The notes beneath the pieces were generated by a model. It saw only the letters and a list, made by a program, of their open reading frames with translations. It was not told where the DNA came from and did not search any database. The translations under genes and the position numbers were made by a program. Below are positions 17,025-25,029 of a stretch of DNA of 64,000 nt, piece by piece. Each line of letters starts with the position of its first letter. The stretch's first letter is position 1. The DNA comes from Brevibacillus dissolubilis (lineage in GTDB: Bacteria; Bacillota; Bacilli; Brevibacillales; Brevibacillaceae), in assembly GCF_006170445.1 (NCBI RefSeq), contig NZ_VCNA01000014.1:85470-149469 (forward strand), given 5' to 3'.

Positions 17025-17065
17025 TGTTTGAGGAAATGAATCGTTAGAGTTGAAAAACATGTGTG

Positions 17066-17101
17066 AAAGCCTTCTCGGGATAGACCCGGGGAGGCTTTTT
17101 T
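17066..17101 (+). terminator. Terminator of the MFS gene
   Basis: AAAGCCTTCTCGGG pairs with CCCGGGGAGGCTTT and is followed by Ts. Confidence 0.88.
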
Positions 17102-17142
17102 GCGCTTCGAAGCATCTTCCCTCCTCATCCTTTCCCCACTTT

Positions 17143-17262
17143 GAGGGACAGGTTTCAATCTGGTGAACCTTCTTGAAAACCCTCCCAACTTCGAGAGGAG
17201 CGGCAAGTCTACGCCCCCTTGGGGTTTTTAATTAGGTGTAGCCAGATTGAAACCTGCCCCCT
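17143..17262. repeat. Interrupted inverted repeat in the gap before amtB
   Basis: CAGGTTTCAATCTGG (17149-17163) is repeated exactly in inverse orientation at 17242-17256. The pairing extends with mismatches on both sides, giving arms of about 22 bases around an insert of about 75 bases that holds smaller stems. It fills much of the 358-base gap between the MFS gene and amtB, where I see no coding region. Compare the larger palindrome at 43173-43374. Confidence 0.7.
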
Positions 17263-17298
17263 CCCACCCACATTATTAGTGAAATATTCAAAAAACAG

Positions 17299-17327
17299 TA
17301 TACAAAACCACCTTCATGTCATATAAT
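17299..17327 (+). promoter_or_regulatory. Sigma-A promoter of the amtB operon
   Basis: TATACA and a perfect TATAAT are separated by 17 bases. The inferred start site lies near 17334, just ahead of the GlnR/TnrA box. Confidence 0.6.
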
Positions 17328-17344
17328 CTCACATATAGATAAGA

Positions 17345-17361
17345 TGTTAGGTAATCTAACA
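17345..17361 (+). promoter_or_regulatory. GlnR/TnrA operator
   Basis: TGTTA, seven bases, TAACA: an exact match to the TGTNAN7TNACA site of the nitrogen regulators GlnR and TnrA. Its position about 11-27 bases downstream of the inferred start site suggests repression, which points to GlnR-type control when nitrogen is plentiful. Confidence 0.75.
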
Positions 17362-17382
17362 CGAAAAAGGAGTGGAAGTAAC

Positions 17383-18822
17383 ATGCTACTGCGTATTTTG
17401 GCTTCAGTGGGACTCATGAGCTTATTATTTCCGACCACCATTTTTGCTGCGGATGAACTGACGATTGCACAAGTGGCTAATGCTGTCGATGCAACGTGGG
17501 TAATGGTGGCGGCAATCTTGGTCATTTTCATGCAGGCGGGCTTTGCCCTGGTGGAGACTGGCTCCACACGCATGAAAAATGCTGGTCACGTCGCGGGTAA
17601 AACCATCCTGACCTTCGGGATTTGTTCATTGGCATTTTGGGCTTTAGGCTTTGGTCTTACCTTCGGTGACGGTAACTCGCTGATTGGCTTGACCGGATTC
17701 TTCTTTGACGGTACAGAAGAACAGGCGGCGGCTGCCTACAGTTCTCTTGCCTTCTCCTCCATCCCGGTCGGGTTGAAATTCCTTTTCCAGCTTGGCTTCG
17801 TCGGTGTGTCGCTGGCGATTGCATGGGGTGGCTTCGCGGAACGTGCAAAGTTGTCGGTTTATTTCGTTTTTGGTGTTTTGTATACCATTCTGATCTATCC
17901 GGTTGTCGGTCACTGGGTATGGGGCGGCGGCTGGTTGGCTGAATTGGGCATGCAGGATTTTGCCGGTTCGACTGTCGTTCACTTGCAAGGGGCCATCGCG
18001 GCTCTGGTAGCTACCCTGCTCTTGAAGCCTCGTATCGGTAAATACAACCGTGACGGCTCTTCTAACCTGATTCCTGGTCACAACCAAGTCTACACCGTGC
18101 TTGGCGTTATCATTCTCTGGGTTGGCTGGTTTGGATTCAATGCCGGTTCCACACTTGGTTCTACGAATGGCTTCTTCGGTTATGTGGCATTGACCACCAA
18201 CCTCGCAGCTGCAGCAGGTGCGGTTGCGGCTATGGTTATCTCTTGGATCGTGATGGGCAAAGCTGACATCCCTGCGATGCTCAATGGTGTCTTGGCTGCA
18301 CTGGTAGCGATCACGGCGGCTTGTGCGTTCGTCGAGCCTTGGGCGGCTGTCGTCATCGGGGCTGTGGCAGGTATTGTTACATTCTTTACCGCGATTTACT
18401 TCGACCGTCTCGGTATCGATGATCCGGTTTATGCGTTTAGCGTACACGGGATTGCTGGGATCTGGGGAACGCTCTCTACCGGGCTGTTTGCTACACCGAA
18501 GCTGGTTGAGCAAGTAGGGATCGGGGCACCGGGCCTGTTCTACGGCGGCGGACTTGGACAGCTGGGCGTGCAGGCACTAGGTCTTGCTGGTTCTGTCCTG
18601 TATGTCTTCATTGTCTCCTATGTCATCCTCGGCATCATGAAAGCAGTCATGGGTCTGCGCGTCACAGAAGAAGAGGAAGTGGTCGGCCTTGACCTGAGCG
18701 AACACGGCAGCTACGGCTATCCTGAGCTGTTGAAACAACAGCACGCAGCACCTCATCTGACTGTCAGCACCAAACAGGAAGGGGGCGACTTATCTGGACG
18801 CCCAACACAGACACTTACCTGA
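17383..18822 (+). CDS. amtB: Ammonium transporter
   Basis: This Amt/Mep/Rh channel (479 residues) brings ammonium into the cell. A cleavable leader (about 1-22) precedes eleven membrane helices. Family marks include Gln-Ala-Gly-Phe-Ala-Leu-Val-Glu, Gly-Ser-Thr-Val-Val-His, Trp-Phe-Gly-Phe-Asn-Ala-Gly-Ser and a second pore histidine in Phe-Ser-Val-His-Gly-Ile. The cytoplasmic tail is about 40 residues and has the usual Gly-Leu-Asp-Leu-Ser-Glu-His-Gly. AAAAGGAG sets the ATG at 17383. A GlnR/TnrA box lies upstream. No PII gene follows, unlike many amtB operons; a GlnD-like nucleotidyltransferase does. Confidence 0.96.
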   Translation: MLLRILASVGLMSLLFPTTIFAADELTIAQVANAVDATWVMVAAILVIFMQAGFALVETGSTRMKNAGHVAGKTILTFGICSLAFWALGFGLTFGDGNSLIGLTGFFFDGTEEQAAAAYSSLAFSSIPVGLKFLFQLGFVGVSLAIAWGGFAERAKLSVYFVFGVLYTILIYPVVGHWVWGGGWLAELGMQDFAGSTVVHLQGAIAALVATLLLKPRIGKYNRDGSSNLIPGHNQVYTVLGVIILWVGWFGFNAGSTLGSTNGFFGYVALTTNLAAAAGAVAAMVISWIVMGKADIPAMLNGVLAALVAITAACAFVEPWAAVVIGAVAGIVTFFTAIYFDRLGIDDPVYAFSVHGIAGIWGTLSTGLFATPKLVEQVGIGAPGLFYGGGLGQLGVQALGLAGSVLYVFIVSYVILGIMKAVMGLRVTEEEEVVGLDLSEHGSYGYPELLKQQHAAPHLTVSTKQEGGDLSGRPTQTLT

Positions 18823-18826
18823 ACAG

Positions 18827-19888
18827 ATGGATCATATCGGGCAGATTGAACAAATCACCACTTATACTGAACTGAACCTGCGTCGGACGGAATGGCTCGC
18901 TCCCCTGCAACAAAACGCCTCTACCCAAGAGTGGAGCGGGGCCGTCTACAAGGTGAACCTTCTGCACGAACGCATGATGCAGCGGAGTGTGCAGTTGGCG
19001 ATCGAAGAATTAGAGGCATTAGGCATGGGAGAACCTCCTGTGCCTTATGCTTTTGTCGTGTTCGGCAGTGCGGGCCGGCAGGAGCAGTCTTTTGTCAGCG
19101 ATCAGGATAATGGGCTAATCTATGAAATCCCGCCTCATACCGGCGATACTGCCCGTGCCGAGATCGATGCCTACTTCGCCCGCTTGGCTGATGTGGTGGT
19201 ACAGGGCTTGGCGGACGCAGGCTATCCTCCTTGCCATGGCAATGTCACCTGTACCAATCCGCGTTGGCGGGGGTCGGTCGAGCATTGGCAACAGCTTTTT
19301 GATGAGTGGCAGCAGGACCCTACTTGGGAAAATGTCCGGTATCTGCTGGTCGTAGGCGATGCGCGTATGCTGGCTGGCAGTCTGGTCTTGTTCTCCTCTT
19401 GGAAAGAGCGCTATCACCAGCTTTTCCAGCGGTCTCCCATGATGGTCAACCGCTTGCTTGCCAACACGCTGCACCGTCATGTACCGCTTGGATGGTTCGG
19501 ACGGATTCAGACCGAATTGCAAGGCAAGCATCGCGGTGCGATCAACCTCAAAAACGGACTGTACCTCCCCTACGTCAACTGCCTGCGCCTTTGGGCGATT
19601 GCACACGATATTCCCGCCACTTCCAGCCTGCAGCGCCTGTATCTCTTACGTCAGGACAACGCATGGCCCCCTGAGTGGTATGACGATGTAGAGCAGCATT
19701 TTCGCCTGATTCTCGGCTGGCGCCTGCTGGCCCATACGCAGTGGTCACAGGAGGATTACGAGGATGCGAGCTATCTGAAGCTCCACCTTTTTGACAAAAA
19801 CACACGGCACAATCTCAAATCCGCGATGAAGCTGGCGATCCGGCTGCAAGAGTTCACGCAGTCCCGCTATCAGTCGCGATCCCGCTAA
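18827..19888 (+). CDS. DUF294 GlnD-like nucleotidyltransferase
   Basis: This 353-residue protein has the DUF294 nucleotidyltransferase domain (about 30-170) and its C-terminal partner domain (about 205-345). The catalytic pattern is Gly80-Ser81-x-x-Arg with Asp92-x-Asp94, as in GlnD, the uridylyltransferase that modifies PII. The CBS domains often fused to this family are absent. The gene starts four bases after the amtB stop with no clear ribosome site for ATG 18827; an in-frame CTG at 18794 lies behind GGAAGGGGG and could be the true start, overlapping amtB. Its substrate is unknown. Confidence 0.85.
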   Translation: MDHIGQIEQITTYTELNLRRTEWLAPLQQNASTQEWSGAVYKVNLLHERMMQRSVQLAIEELEALGMGEPPVPYAFVVFGSAGRQEQSFVSDQDNGLIYEIPPHTGDTARAEIDAYFARLADVVVQGLADAGYPPCHGNVTCTNPRWRGSVEHWQQLFDEWQQDPTWENVRYLLVVGDARMLAGSLVLFSSWKERYHQLFQRSPMMVNRLLANTLHRHVPLGWFGRIQTELQGKHRGAINLKNGLYLPYVNCLRLWAIAHDIPATSSLQRLYLLRQDNAWPPEWYDDVEQHFRLILGWRLLAHTQWSQEDYEDASYLKLHLFDKNTRHNLKSAMKLAIRLQEFTQSRYQSRSR

Positions 19889-19903
19889 AAAGGAGAGAGT
19901 CGG

Positions 19904-20647
19904 ATGAGACAGAACTGGAATCCATTGAACCGCCTCTGGAATCTCTACCGCGAAAGCGGCCTCCCCTCCTCTCTCTCTTCTGGTGTATCCGGCAACGCTC
20001 CGAGCGATCAGGCTTTTTTGCGGGCGATGAAAAAAGAAGCGGAGAAGAAAAGCAGTATCGATATGCCTCTGGAGACACTGGAGGTCGTAGTGGTCGATCT
20101 GGAGACGACAGGCTTTCACCCGCATCATGGGGATGAGATTATCTCGATTGGAGCGGTCGCGATGCGCGGGAGTGAGGTGCTTGCGTCGGAGAGCTTTTTC
20201 AGTCTGATCCAGCCGAAGCGTGCGATTCCGCCTCATATCCAGACATTGACCGGACTGACGCCCGAAGCGTTGGCCGATGCTCCAGAGCTGTTGGCGGTGC
20301 TTTCACAGTTTTTCCAGTATGTCCGCAACCGTCCGCTGGTGGCGCACCATTCGCGGCATGAGCGTGAGTTTTTGCAGGCAGGACTGTGGAAGACAAGCCG
20401 GACCAAGTTCGCCCATCGCCTGATGGATACGATGCTGTTGGTCCGCCTCTGTGACGGCTTGCAGCGGGATGGATCACTGGACGCCTTGTGTGAGCGCAAC
20501 GGCATCACCATCGAAAAGCGGCATGACGCCCTACATGATGCGACTGCAACGGCGAAGCTCTGGGGGATCTATTTGGAGAAGGCTGTGTCGCTTGGGTACC
20601 GCGACCTGCACGATGTCTATCAACAGGTGGGGAATATGAATTATTAG
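19904..20647 (+). CDS. DnaQ-type 3'-5' exonuclease
   Basis: This 247-residue protein has a DEDDh exonuclease domain (about 60-235). The first motif is Val-Asp-Leu-Glu-Thr-Thr-Gly, followed by Ile-Ser-Ile-Gly-Ala-Val. Later motifs are Ala-His-His-Ser-Arg-His-Glu-Arg-Glu-Phe and a final His-Asp-Ala-Leu-His-Asp-Ala. The N-terminal 55 residues are a family-specific helical part. It follows the DUF294 gene by 15 bases with a strong AAAAGGAGAG site. DUF294 and DnaQ-like genes are often neighbours in other bacteria, so the pair probably works together, possibly on a modified nucleic acid or nucleotide signal. Confidence 0.9.
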   Translation: MRQNWNPLNRLWNLYRESGLPSSLSSGVSGNAPSDQAFLRAMKKEAEKKSSIDMPLETLEVVVVDLETTGFHPHHGDEIISIGAVAMRGSEVLASESFFSLIQPKRAIPPHIQTLTGLTPEALADAPELLAVLSQFFQYVRNRPLVAHHSRHEREFLQAGLWKTSRTKFAHRLMDTMLLVRLCDGLQRDGSLDALCERNGITIEKRHDALHDATATAKLWGIYLEKAVSLGYRDLHDVYQQVGNMNY

Positions 20648-20650
20648 GAG

Positions 20651-20700
20651 AAAAAAAGAGAGTCGCCCCTATTCTTGATAGGGTACGACTCTCTTTTTTA
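20651..20700. terminator. Bidirectional terminator ending the amtB operon
   Basis: AAAAAAAGAGAGTCG pairs with CGACTCTCTTTTTT; an inner CCCTA/TAGGG stem extends it. The converging small gene at 20698 ends at its edge. Confidence 0.95.
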
Positions 20701-20805
20701 TTCGATGGGGTCCTCGGCCCGTGCCTGTTTGGATGCCACGAGCATGGACATGGTGAGGACACCCAAGATGGCTCCTGCCATAGCTCCGAGTATGAAGGAA
20801 AACAT
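20698..20805 (-). CDS. 35-residue DUF3789-like membrane peptide
   Basis: ATG at 20805 lies about 9 bases after GGGAGGT and opens a 35-codon frame. A hydrophobic, Gly/Ala/Met-rich helix (about residues 2-23) is followed by a short charged tail. The Phe-x-x-Gly-Ala-Met-Ala-Gly-Ala-x-x-Gly-Val pattern resembles DUF3789 peptides. It is transcribed from between the terminator and the oxidoreductase gene, in the same direction as that gene. Function is unknown. Confidence 0.65.
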   Translation of the reverse strand: MFSFILGAMAGAILGVLTMSMLVASKQARAEDPIE

Positions 20806-20890
20806 GTGGGAAAGACCTCCCTTTTGCCTGAAAAAGGTGTAGGTCTTACTAGTGTAGACAGCTTACAGGGAAAACATTCCTGTACAAATG

Positions 20891-21901
20891 CTACTCTGCC
20901 ACCTTCACCAGCTGTTTCCCGATGTTCTCTCCCCGGAACAGTCCGAGGAACGCTTCTACCGTATTGTCGAAGCCTTCTACGATATTTTCACGGTACTTGA
21001 GCTTGCCTTCTACGACCCATTGGCCCAGTTGCTTCATGCCTTCCGGGAATTGCTTGGCGTAGTCGCTGACGATAAAGCCCTTGAGCAAGGCACTGTTGAT
21101 GAGAATCTGCGGCAGAACGCGTGGGCCGACTTCTGGCTTCTCCTGATTATAGAGAGCGATCTGACCGCAGAGGGCGATGCGTGCTTTGTGGTTGATCAGG
21201 CGCAGGACAGCGTCTGTGATATCGCCGCCGACGTTGTCAAAGTAGATATCGACGCCGTTCGGGCAAGCTTCCTCGAGCGCGGCCTTGATATCGGTGACCG
21301 CCTTGTAGTCGATCACGGCATCGAAGCCGAGTTCATCGCGGAGGTAGCTGCATTTTTCTTCGGTACCGGCGATGCCTACTACACGGCAGCCTTTGATTTT
21401 GGCGATCTGACCGACAACCGTACCGACTGCACCAGCCGCACCGGATACGACGACGGTCTCGCCTTCTTTTGGCTGACCGATATCAAGCAGTCCGAAGTAA
21501 GCAGTCAAGCCAGGCATGCCAAGCACACCAAGCGCTGTTGTGATTGGAGCGTATGGCGGGATTTTATGTACACCTTCGCCTTTGGTGATGTTATATTCCG
21601 CCCAGCCGAGGTAGCCGACGACTTTATCCCCTACGGCAAAATTCGGGTGCTTGGACTCGGTGACTTCCCCGACGACACCGCCGACGATCACCTCGTCGAG
21701 CTTGTATGGCGGTACATACGATTTCTGGTCATTCATGCGGCCTCGCATATACGGGTCAACGGAAAGATACAGAGTGCGGACAAGCATCTCACCGTCCGCA
21801 ATCTCGCGCAGCGGGGTCTCTATCATTTTGAAGTTATCATGGGTGGGCATACCCTTGGGTCTTGAGACGAGCAGGATTTCACGATTCGTAATGCTTGACA
21901 T
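20891..21901 (-). CDS. NADP-dependent oxidoreductase of the MDR superfamily
   Basis: This 336-residue zinc-independent medium-chain reductase is of the type of prostaglandin/leukotriene reductases, CurA and Bacillus YfmJ. An N-terminal GroES-like domain (about 1-130) carries the Ser-Val-Asp-Pro-Tyr-Met-Arg-Gly-Arg signature. The Rossmann domain has Ser-Gly-Ala-Ala-Gly-Ala-Val-Gly for NADP(H). It probably reduces alpha,beta-unsaturated carbonyls. AGGGAGTG precedes the ATG. A TACC-GATT-GGTA near-palindrome in the promoter region could be an operator but is too short to call. Confidence 0.92.
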   Translation of the reverse strand: MSSITNREILLVSRPKGMPTHDNFKMIETPLREIADGEMLVRTLYLSVDPYMRGRMNDQKSYVPPYKLDEVIVGGVVGEVTESKHPNFAVGDKVVGYLGWAEYNITKGEGVHKIPPYAPITTALGVLGMPGLTAYFGLLDIGQPKEGETVVVSGAAGAVGTVVGQIAKIKGCRVVGIAGTEEKCSYLRDELGFDAVIDYKAVTDIKAALEEACPNGVDIYFDNVGGDITDAVLRLINHKARIALCGQIALYNQEKPEVGPRVLPQILINSALLKGFIVSDYAKQFPEGMKQLGQWVVEGKLKYRENIVEGFDNTVEAFLGLFRGENIGKQLVKVAE

Positions 21902-22028
21902 AAAAAAATCACTCCCTACCGATTGGTAATGGACTTACGAAAATTCACCGAGTAGTATACCATAAAAACCAACAGGTAAAAATGACCAAATGGGCTAACC
22001 TGCCTTTGTCAAAGGAGATGAAGTGTAC

Positions 22029-22913
22029 ATGTCCCACTCTGTAAAAACCCTGCCTGCTTGGGCAATCCGTTATCTCAACCGCCTGGGTGTGTCGGTGCAG
22101 AAGCCGTCCCAGGCGTATCTGACCGAACTGATCTCCGCTCATCTGAACAAGCTCGCATTCGAGAATATCAGCAAGCTGCTCTACTATCGGGATCAGGAAC
22201 AGAACGGCTATCTGATCCCGCCCATCGAGGTCTTCACGGAAAACATGCACCGCTATGGATACGGCGGAACATGCTATACCGCCAATTCGCATCTGCACAC
22301 ACTGCTGACCGAACTGGGCTTCGTCTCGCAGCTGGTGTTCCTCCGTACCGATCATATGGCGATTCTGGTGGAGCTGCCCGAATGGGACGGCGAAAAGGTA
22401 TATGTGGATTGCGGTGCGGCTGCTCCCTTCCTCGAGCCTGTGAGATTCATCGGCGGGCAGGAGAATCATACCGCCTTTGGCATCGACGCGGTGAAGCTCG
22501 TGCCAGATGCTGAACATGCAGGTGAATATCTGTTTGTCCGCTACCGCCGGGGTGAGGTGGTCAGCCCGCAATGGGTGTTTGATCCGAACCAAAAAGCGGA
22601 GATGTCCGATTTTGCCCCAGTCATCGAGATGATGAATCAGCCCGGCAGTCCTTTTATGAAGATTCTACGCTGTCAGTTGTATCAGACGAATCTCGGGCGT
22701 TGTCTGTCTCTGGTGAACAACCAGCTGACGATCACCTATGCAGATGGCCGTGAAGAAAAAAGAAAATTAGCGAGTATCAAAGAGATGGAAGCAGTGATGC
22801 AAGATGAGTTCGGTCTGCCGGATCTGCCTGTACGCGAAGCGATTGATGTGTTAGCCTGGCTTGGTGTTGATATTTTTGCTCCTACTCTCCCCTCGCCCGC
22901 GACAACGGGGTGA
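22029..22913 (+). CDS. Arylamine N-acetyltransferase family protein
   Basis: This protein (about 294 residues) belongs to the NAT family, which moves acetyl groups from acetyl-CoA to arylamines or hydrazines, or closes amide bonds in polyketide pathways. The Cys-His-Asp triad can be placed at Cys82 (Gly-Gly-Thr-Cys), His109 (Thr-Asp-His-Met) and Asp127 (Val-Asp-Cys-Gly). Either GTG 22023 or ATG 22029 can be the start, both behind AAAGGAG. Its last 32 bases overlap the end of the converging MFS gene. Confidence 0.87.
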   Translation: MSHSVKTLPAWAIRYLNRLGVSVQKPSQAYLTELISAHLNKLAFENISKLLYYRDQEQNGYLIPPIEVFTENMHRYGYGGTCYTANSHLHTLLTELGFVSQLVFLRTDHMAILVELPEWDGEKVYVDCGAAAPFLEPVRFIGGQENHTAFGIDAVKLVPDAEHAGEYLFVRYRRGEVVSPQWVFDPNQKAEMSDFAPVIEMMNQPGSPFMKILRCQLYQTNLGRCLSLVNNQLTITYADGREEKRKLASIKEMEAVMQDEFGLPDLPVREAIDVLAWLGVDIFAPTLPSPATTG

Positions 22914-24120
22914 ACATCACCGCAACCAGTACGGACACCATCAGAAAAATCCCCCCGATCATGATCGTCATCCCTGCCCCTATCCATTCTGCGAGCGGGC
23001 CTACCATCAGGCTCGCCACAGGCAAAAGCATCGTGCTGATCGTCGTGACGATGGCGTATACTTTTGCCTGTTCAGCCGCGGGTACGGTGGTCTGGATCAA
23101 GACCATCTCTGGCACGTTGACCGCTGTCATCGCCATCCCGAACAGAAAGCTCCCCAGCACGACCAGCCACAGCCACTCCCCACTCCCGATTCCCAGCATC
23201 GCGATCCCCTCCAGCAGACAAGCCAGCAAAAACAAGGCACCATGACGCCTGATTGTGACCTTGGTCAACCAGATGCCTGCCACGAACGCGCCTGCCGTCT
23301 GGCTCGCCTGCAACAACGTCAGCATCACCGCACTCCCCTGTAGCTCTTCATGCACATAGACAGCCATTAGGGTGGAGAGTGGGACGACGCCGACATTCAC
23401 CAAGGCAAAAAAGACAGTCATGATATACAGAAGCCGATGTTGTCTAAGCGTAGTGAAGCCGTCGGAGATATCGCGGAGGTAGGCTTTATCGGCAGATGGT
23501 TTGCGGTCAGGACGGGGAGCTCGCTCTTCCCAGGAACTCACCCGCAATACCAACACCGCCGACAACAGCAGCACCCCTGCCGTCACCACCAATGTCGTCC
23601 GAGCCGAAAGCATCATGATCAGCACCCCCGCACCCATCAGCCCGGCGAAGCGGATCACCTGCTGGGAAGACTGCAACACGGCATTGGCTGCTTGAATCTG
23701 TGCAGGCACTACGACCTTGGACAACAACGCTACAGAGGCTGGCTGATAAACCGAACCACATGTCGACTGCCAAAAAGCCGAGACAAAAAACAACCAGACC
23801 GGTGCATACCCAAACCAATGGCAGAGCGGAACGAGCAGCACAAGCAGGCCCCTCACCACATCTGAGGCACACATCCAATGCGCCATTTTTCCCCGTTGCA
23901 AAAGCGGGCTGAACAACACGCCAAACAGCATGATTGGAACAAGATTGCTCATATACAAAAGCGACGTGCTGACCGCGCCGCCACCTGACTCCAGCAACAG
24001 CCATACGAAGGCCACGGAAGCGAACTGATCTGCCAGTCCTTTTAGCAGATGGGAAGCAAATAAAAAGGAAAAGCTTGTATCCCACAGCTTCGTGCGGGGA
24101 GATGTCAACGGCAGGTTCAT
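22882..24120 (-). CDS. MFS exporter
   Basis: This 412-residue, 12-helix major facilitator protein is of the same broad exporter type as the one at 15771. It shows an Asp-Gln-Phe-Ala-Ser-Val-Ala-Phe segment in helix 1 and a duplicated six-helix plan. The substrate is unknown. ATG 24120 is preferred to TTG 24126 because AGAGGT lies at normal spacing. Upstream, three TTAGAT-type half-sites form an inverted repeat that looks like an operator, so expression is probably repressed by a MarR-, ArsR- or TetR-like regulator encoded elsewhere. Confidence 0.88.
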   Translation of the reverse strand: MNLPLTSPRTKLWDTSFSFLFASHLLKGLADQFASVAFVWLLLESGGGAVSTSLLYMSNLVPIMLFGVLFSPLLQRGKMAHWMCASDVVRGLLVLLVPLCHWFGYAPVWLFFVSAFWQSTCGSVYQPASVALLSKVVVPAQIQAANAVLQSSQQVIRFAGLMGAGVLIMMLSARTTLVVTAGVLLLSAVLVLRVSSWEERAPRPDRKPSADKAYLRDISDGFTTLRQHRLLYIMTVFFALVNVGVVPLSTLMAVYVHEELQGSAVMLTLLQASQTAGAFVAGIWLTKVTIRRHGALFLLACLLEGIAMLGIGSGEWLWLVVLGSFLFGMAMTAVNVPEMVLIQTTVPAAEQAKVYAIVTTISTMLLPVASLMVGPLAEWIGAGMTIMIGGIFLMVSVLVAVMFTPLSRARGE

Positions 24121-24171
24121 GGGCAAAACCTCTTTTCTTTTTGGAGATAGGGTCGGATATCGTTGGAACCA

Positions 24172-24209
24172 AGATTAGATAAGTGACTAATTAGATTATT
24201 ATCTAATCT
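24172..24209. promoter_or_regulatory. Inverted-repeat operator ahead of the MFS exporter
   Basis: AGATTAGATAA (24172-24182) is repeated inversely as TTATCTAATCT (24199-24209). A third half-site inside makes a second, tighter palindrome with ATCTAAT. It lies 50-90 bases ahead of the exporter start, in a divergent promoter region shared with the VOC gene. Confidence 0.6.
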
Positions 24210-24266
24210 AATGAGACACGTCAACCCTTCCATGAAAAATATCATTCCTTAAACCAAATCGAAAAT

Positions 24267-24295
24267 TTGAAAAAGGATAATAGCGGATATATAAT
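24267..24295 (+). promoter_or_regulatory. Sigma-A promoter of the VOC gene
   Basis: TTGAAA and TATAAT are separated by 17 bases, a near-consensus promoter ending about 40 bases before the start codon. Confidence 0.8.
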
Positions 24296-24336
24296 GGAAT
24301 TATGTGTAAATCATATCCCTAAGGAGCTAACGACTA

Positions 24337-24762
24337 ATGACACTGAAATTGATCCCGTATCTCGTGATGGATGGAAATGCTAAGGAAGCAATCAAATTTT
24401 ACGAGAGCGCATTGGATGCCCAAGTCCTCTACGTTCAAACCTTTGGCGAAATGCCTGAAAACCCTGAGTTTCCTTTGCCGGCAGAAGCGAAGGAACGAGT
24501 TTCACATGCTACACTCAAAGTGGGTGAAACAGACCTGATGTTCTCTGATTCCTTCCCAGGTCAGCCTGTTCAGAGCGGAACACAAGTAACCATCTGCATC
24601 TCCACTGACGACAGCGAAAAAGCAACCAAAATCTTTGAAGCCCTGCAGCAAGGCGGTCAGGTGAACATGCCGTTGCAAGAAACCTTCTTCAGCCCTGCAT
24701 ACGGAATTGTAACGGACAAGTATGGTGTGAACTTCCAAATCTATACCGAGAAGCAACAATAG
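24337..24762 (+). CDS. VOC family (PhnB/YjdN-like) protein
   Basis: This 141-residue protein has two beta-alpha-beta-beta-beta modules of the vicinal oxygen chelate fold, of the PhnB-like subgroup. It opens with Leu-Ile-Pro-Tyr-Leu-Val-Met-Asp-Gly-Asn-Ala-Lys-Glu-Ala-Ile-Lys-Phe-Tyr and ends with Asp-Lys-Tyr-Gly-Val-Asn-Phe-Gln-Ile. Members bind small molecules or act as glyoxalase-like enzymes; the metal ligands of true glyoxalases are not evident. AAGGAG precedes the ATG. It is a single gene with its own promoter and terminator. Confidence 0.9.
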   Translation: MTLKLIPYLVMDGNAKEAIKFYESALDAQVLYVQTFGEMPENPEFPLPAEAKERVSHATLKVGETDLMFSDSFPGQPVQSGTQVTICISTDDSEKATKIFEALQQGGQVNMPLQETFFSPAYGIVTDKYGVNFQIYTEKQQ

Positions 24763-24795
24763 ATTGATCCTACAATGAAATACTGAGAGACACCG

Positions 24796-24838
24796 AAAAG
24801 CTCTGACGCGTATCATCGCATCAGAGCTTTTTATTTTT
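24796..24838 (+). terminator. Terminator of the VOC gene
   Basis: AAAAGCTCTGA pairs with TCAGAGCTTTTT around a 14-base loop, followed by more Ts. Confidence 0.92.
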
Positions 24839-24968
24839 ACCATCGGGATCAGCCATATAATCCAGACAGCCAACATGTTTTTCTGGGGATTTGTCTGATC
24901 ATGAACAAACAAACCAATGATCTGTGACAATCATCACAAAGCTTTCACCTGGAACCTGTTCTGACGGA

Positions 24969-24996
24969 TTGATTTCTTCCTATCCATTGATATAAT
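24969..24996 (+). promoter_or_regulatory. Promoter of the DUF3817 gene
   Basis: TTGATT and TATAAT are separated by 16 bases, about 34 bases ahead of the start codon. Confidence 0.65.
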
Positions 24997-25029
24997 CATC
25001 ATGGACAATGAATTGAAGGAGGAACTTCC

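Noticed and set aside
20888..21865. A 325-codon plus-strand frame opposite the oxidoreductase gene
   Set aside because: Shadow frame; the minus strand has the clear MDR protein and a ribosome site.
21918..21935. TACC-GATT-GGTA near-palindrome as an operator
   Set aside because: Too short and imperfect to separate from chance.
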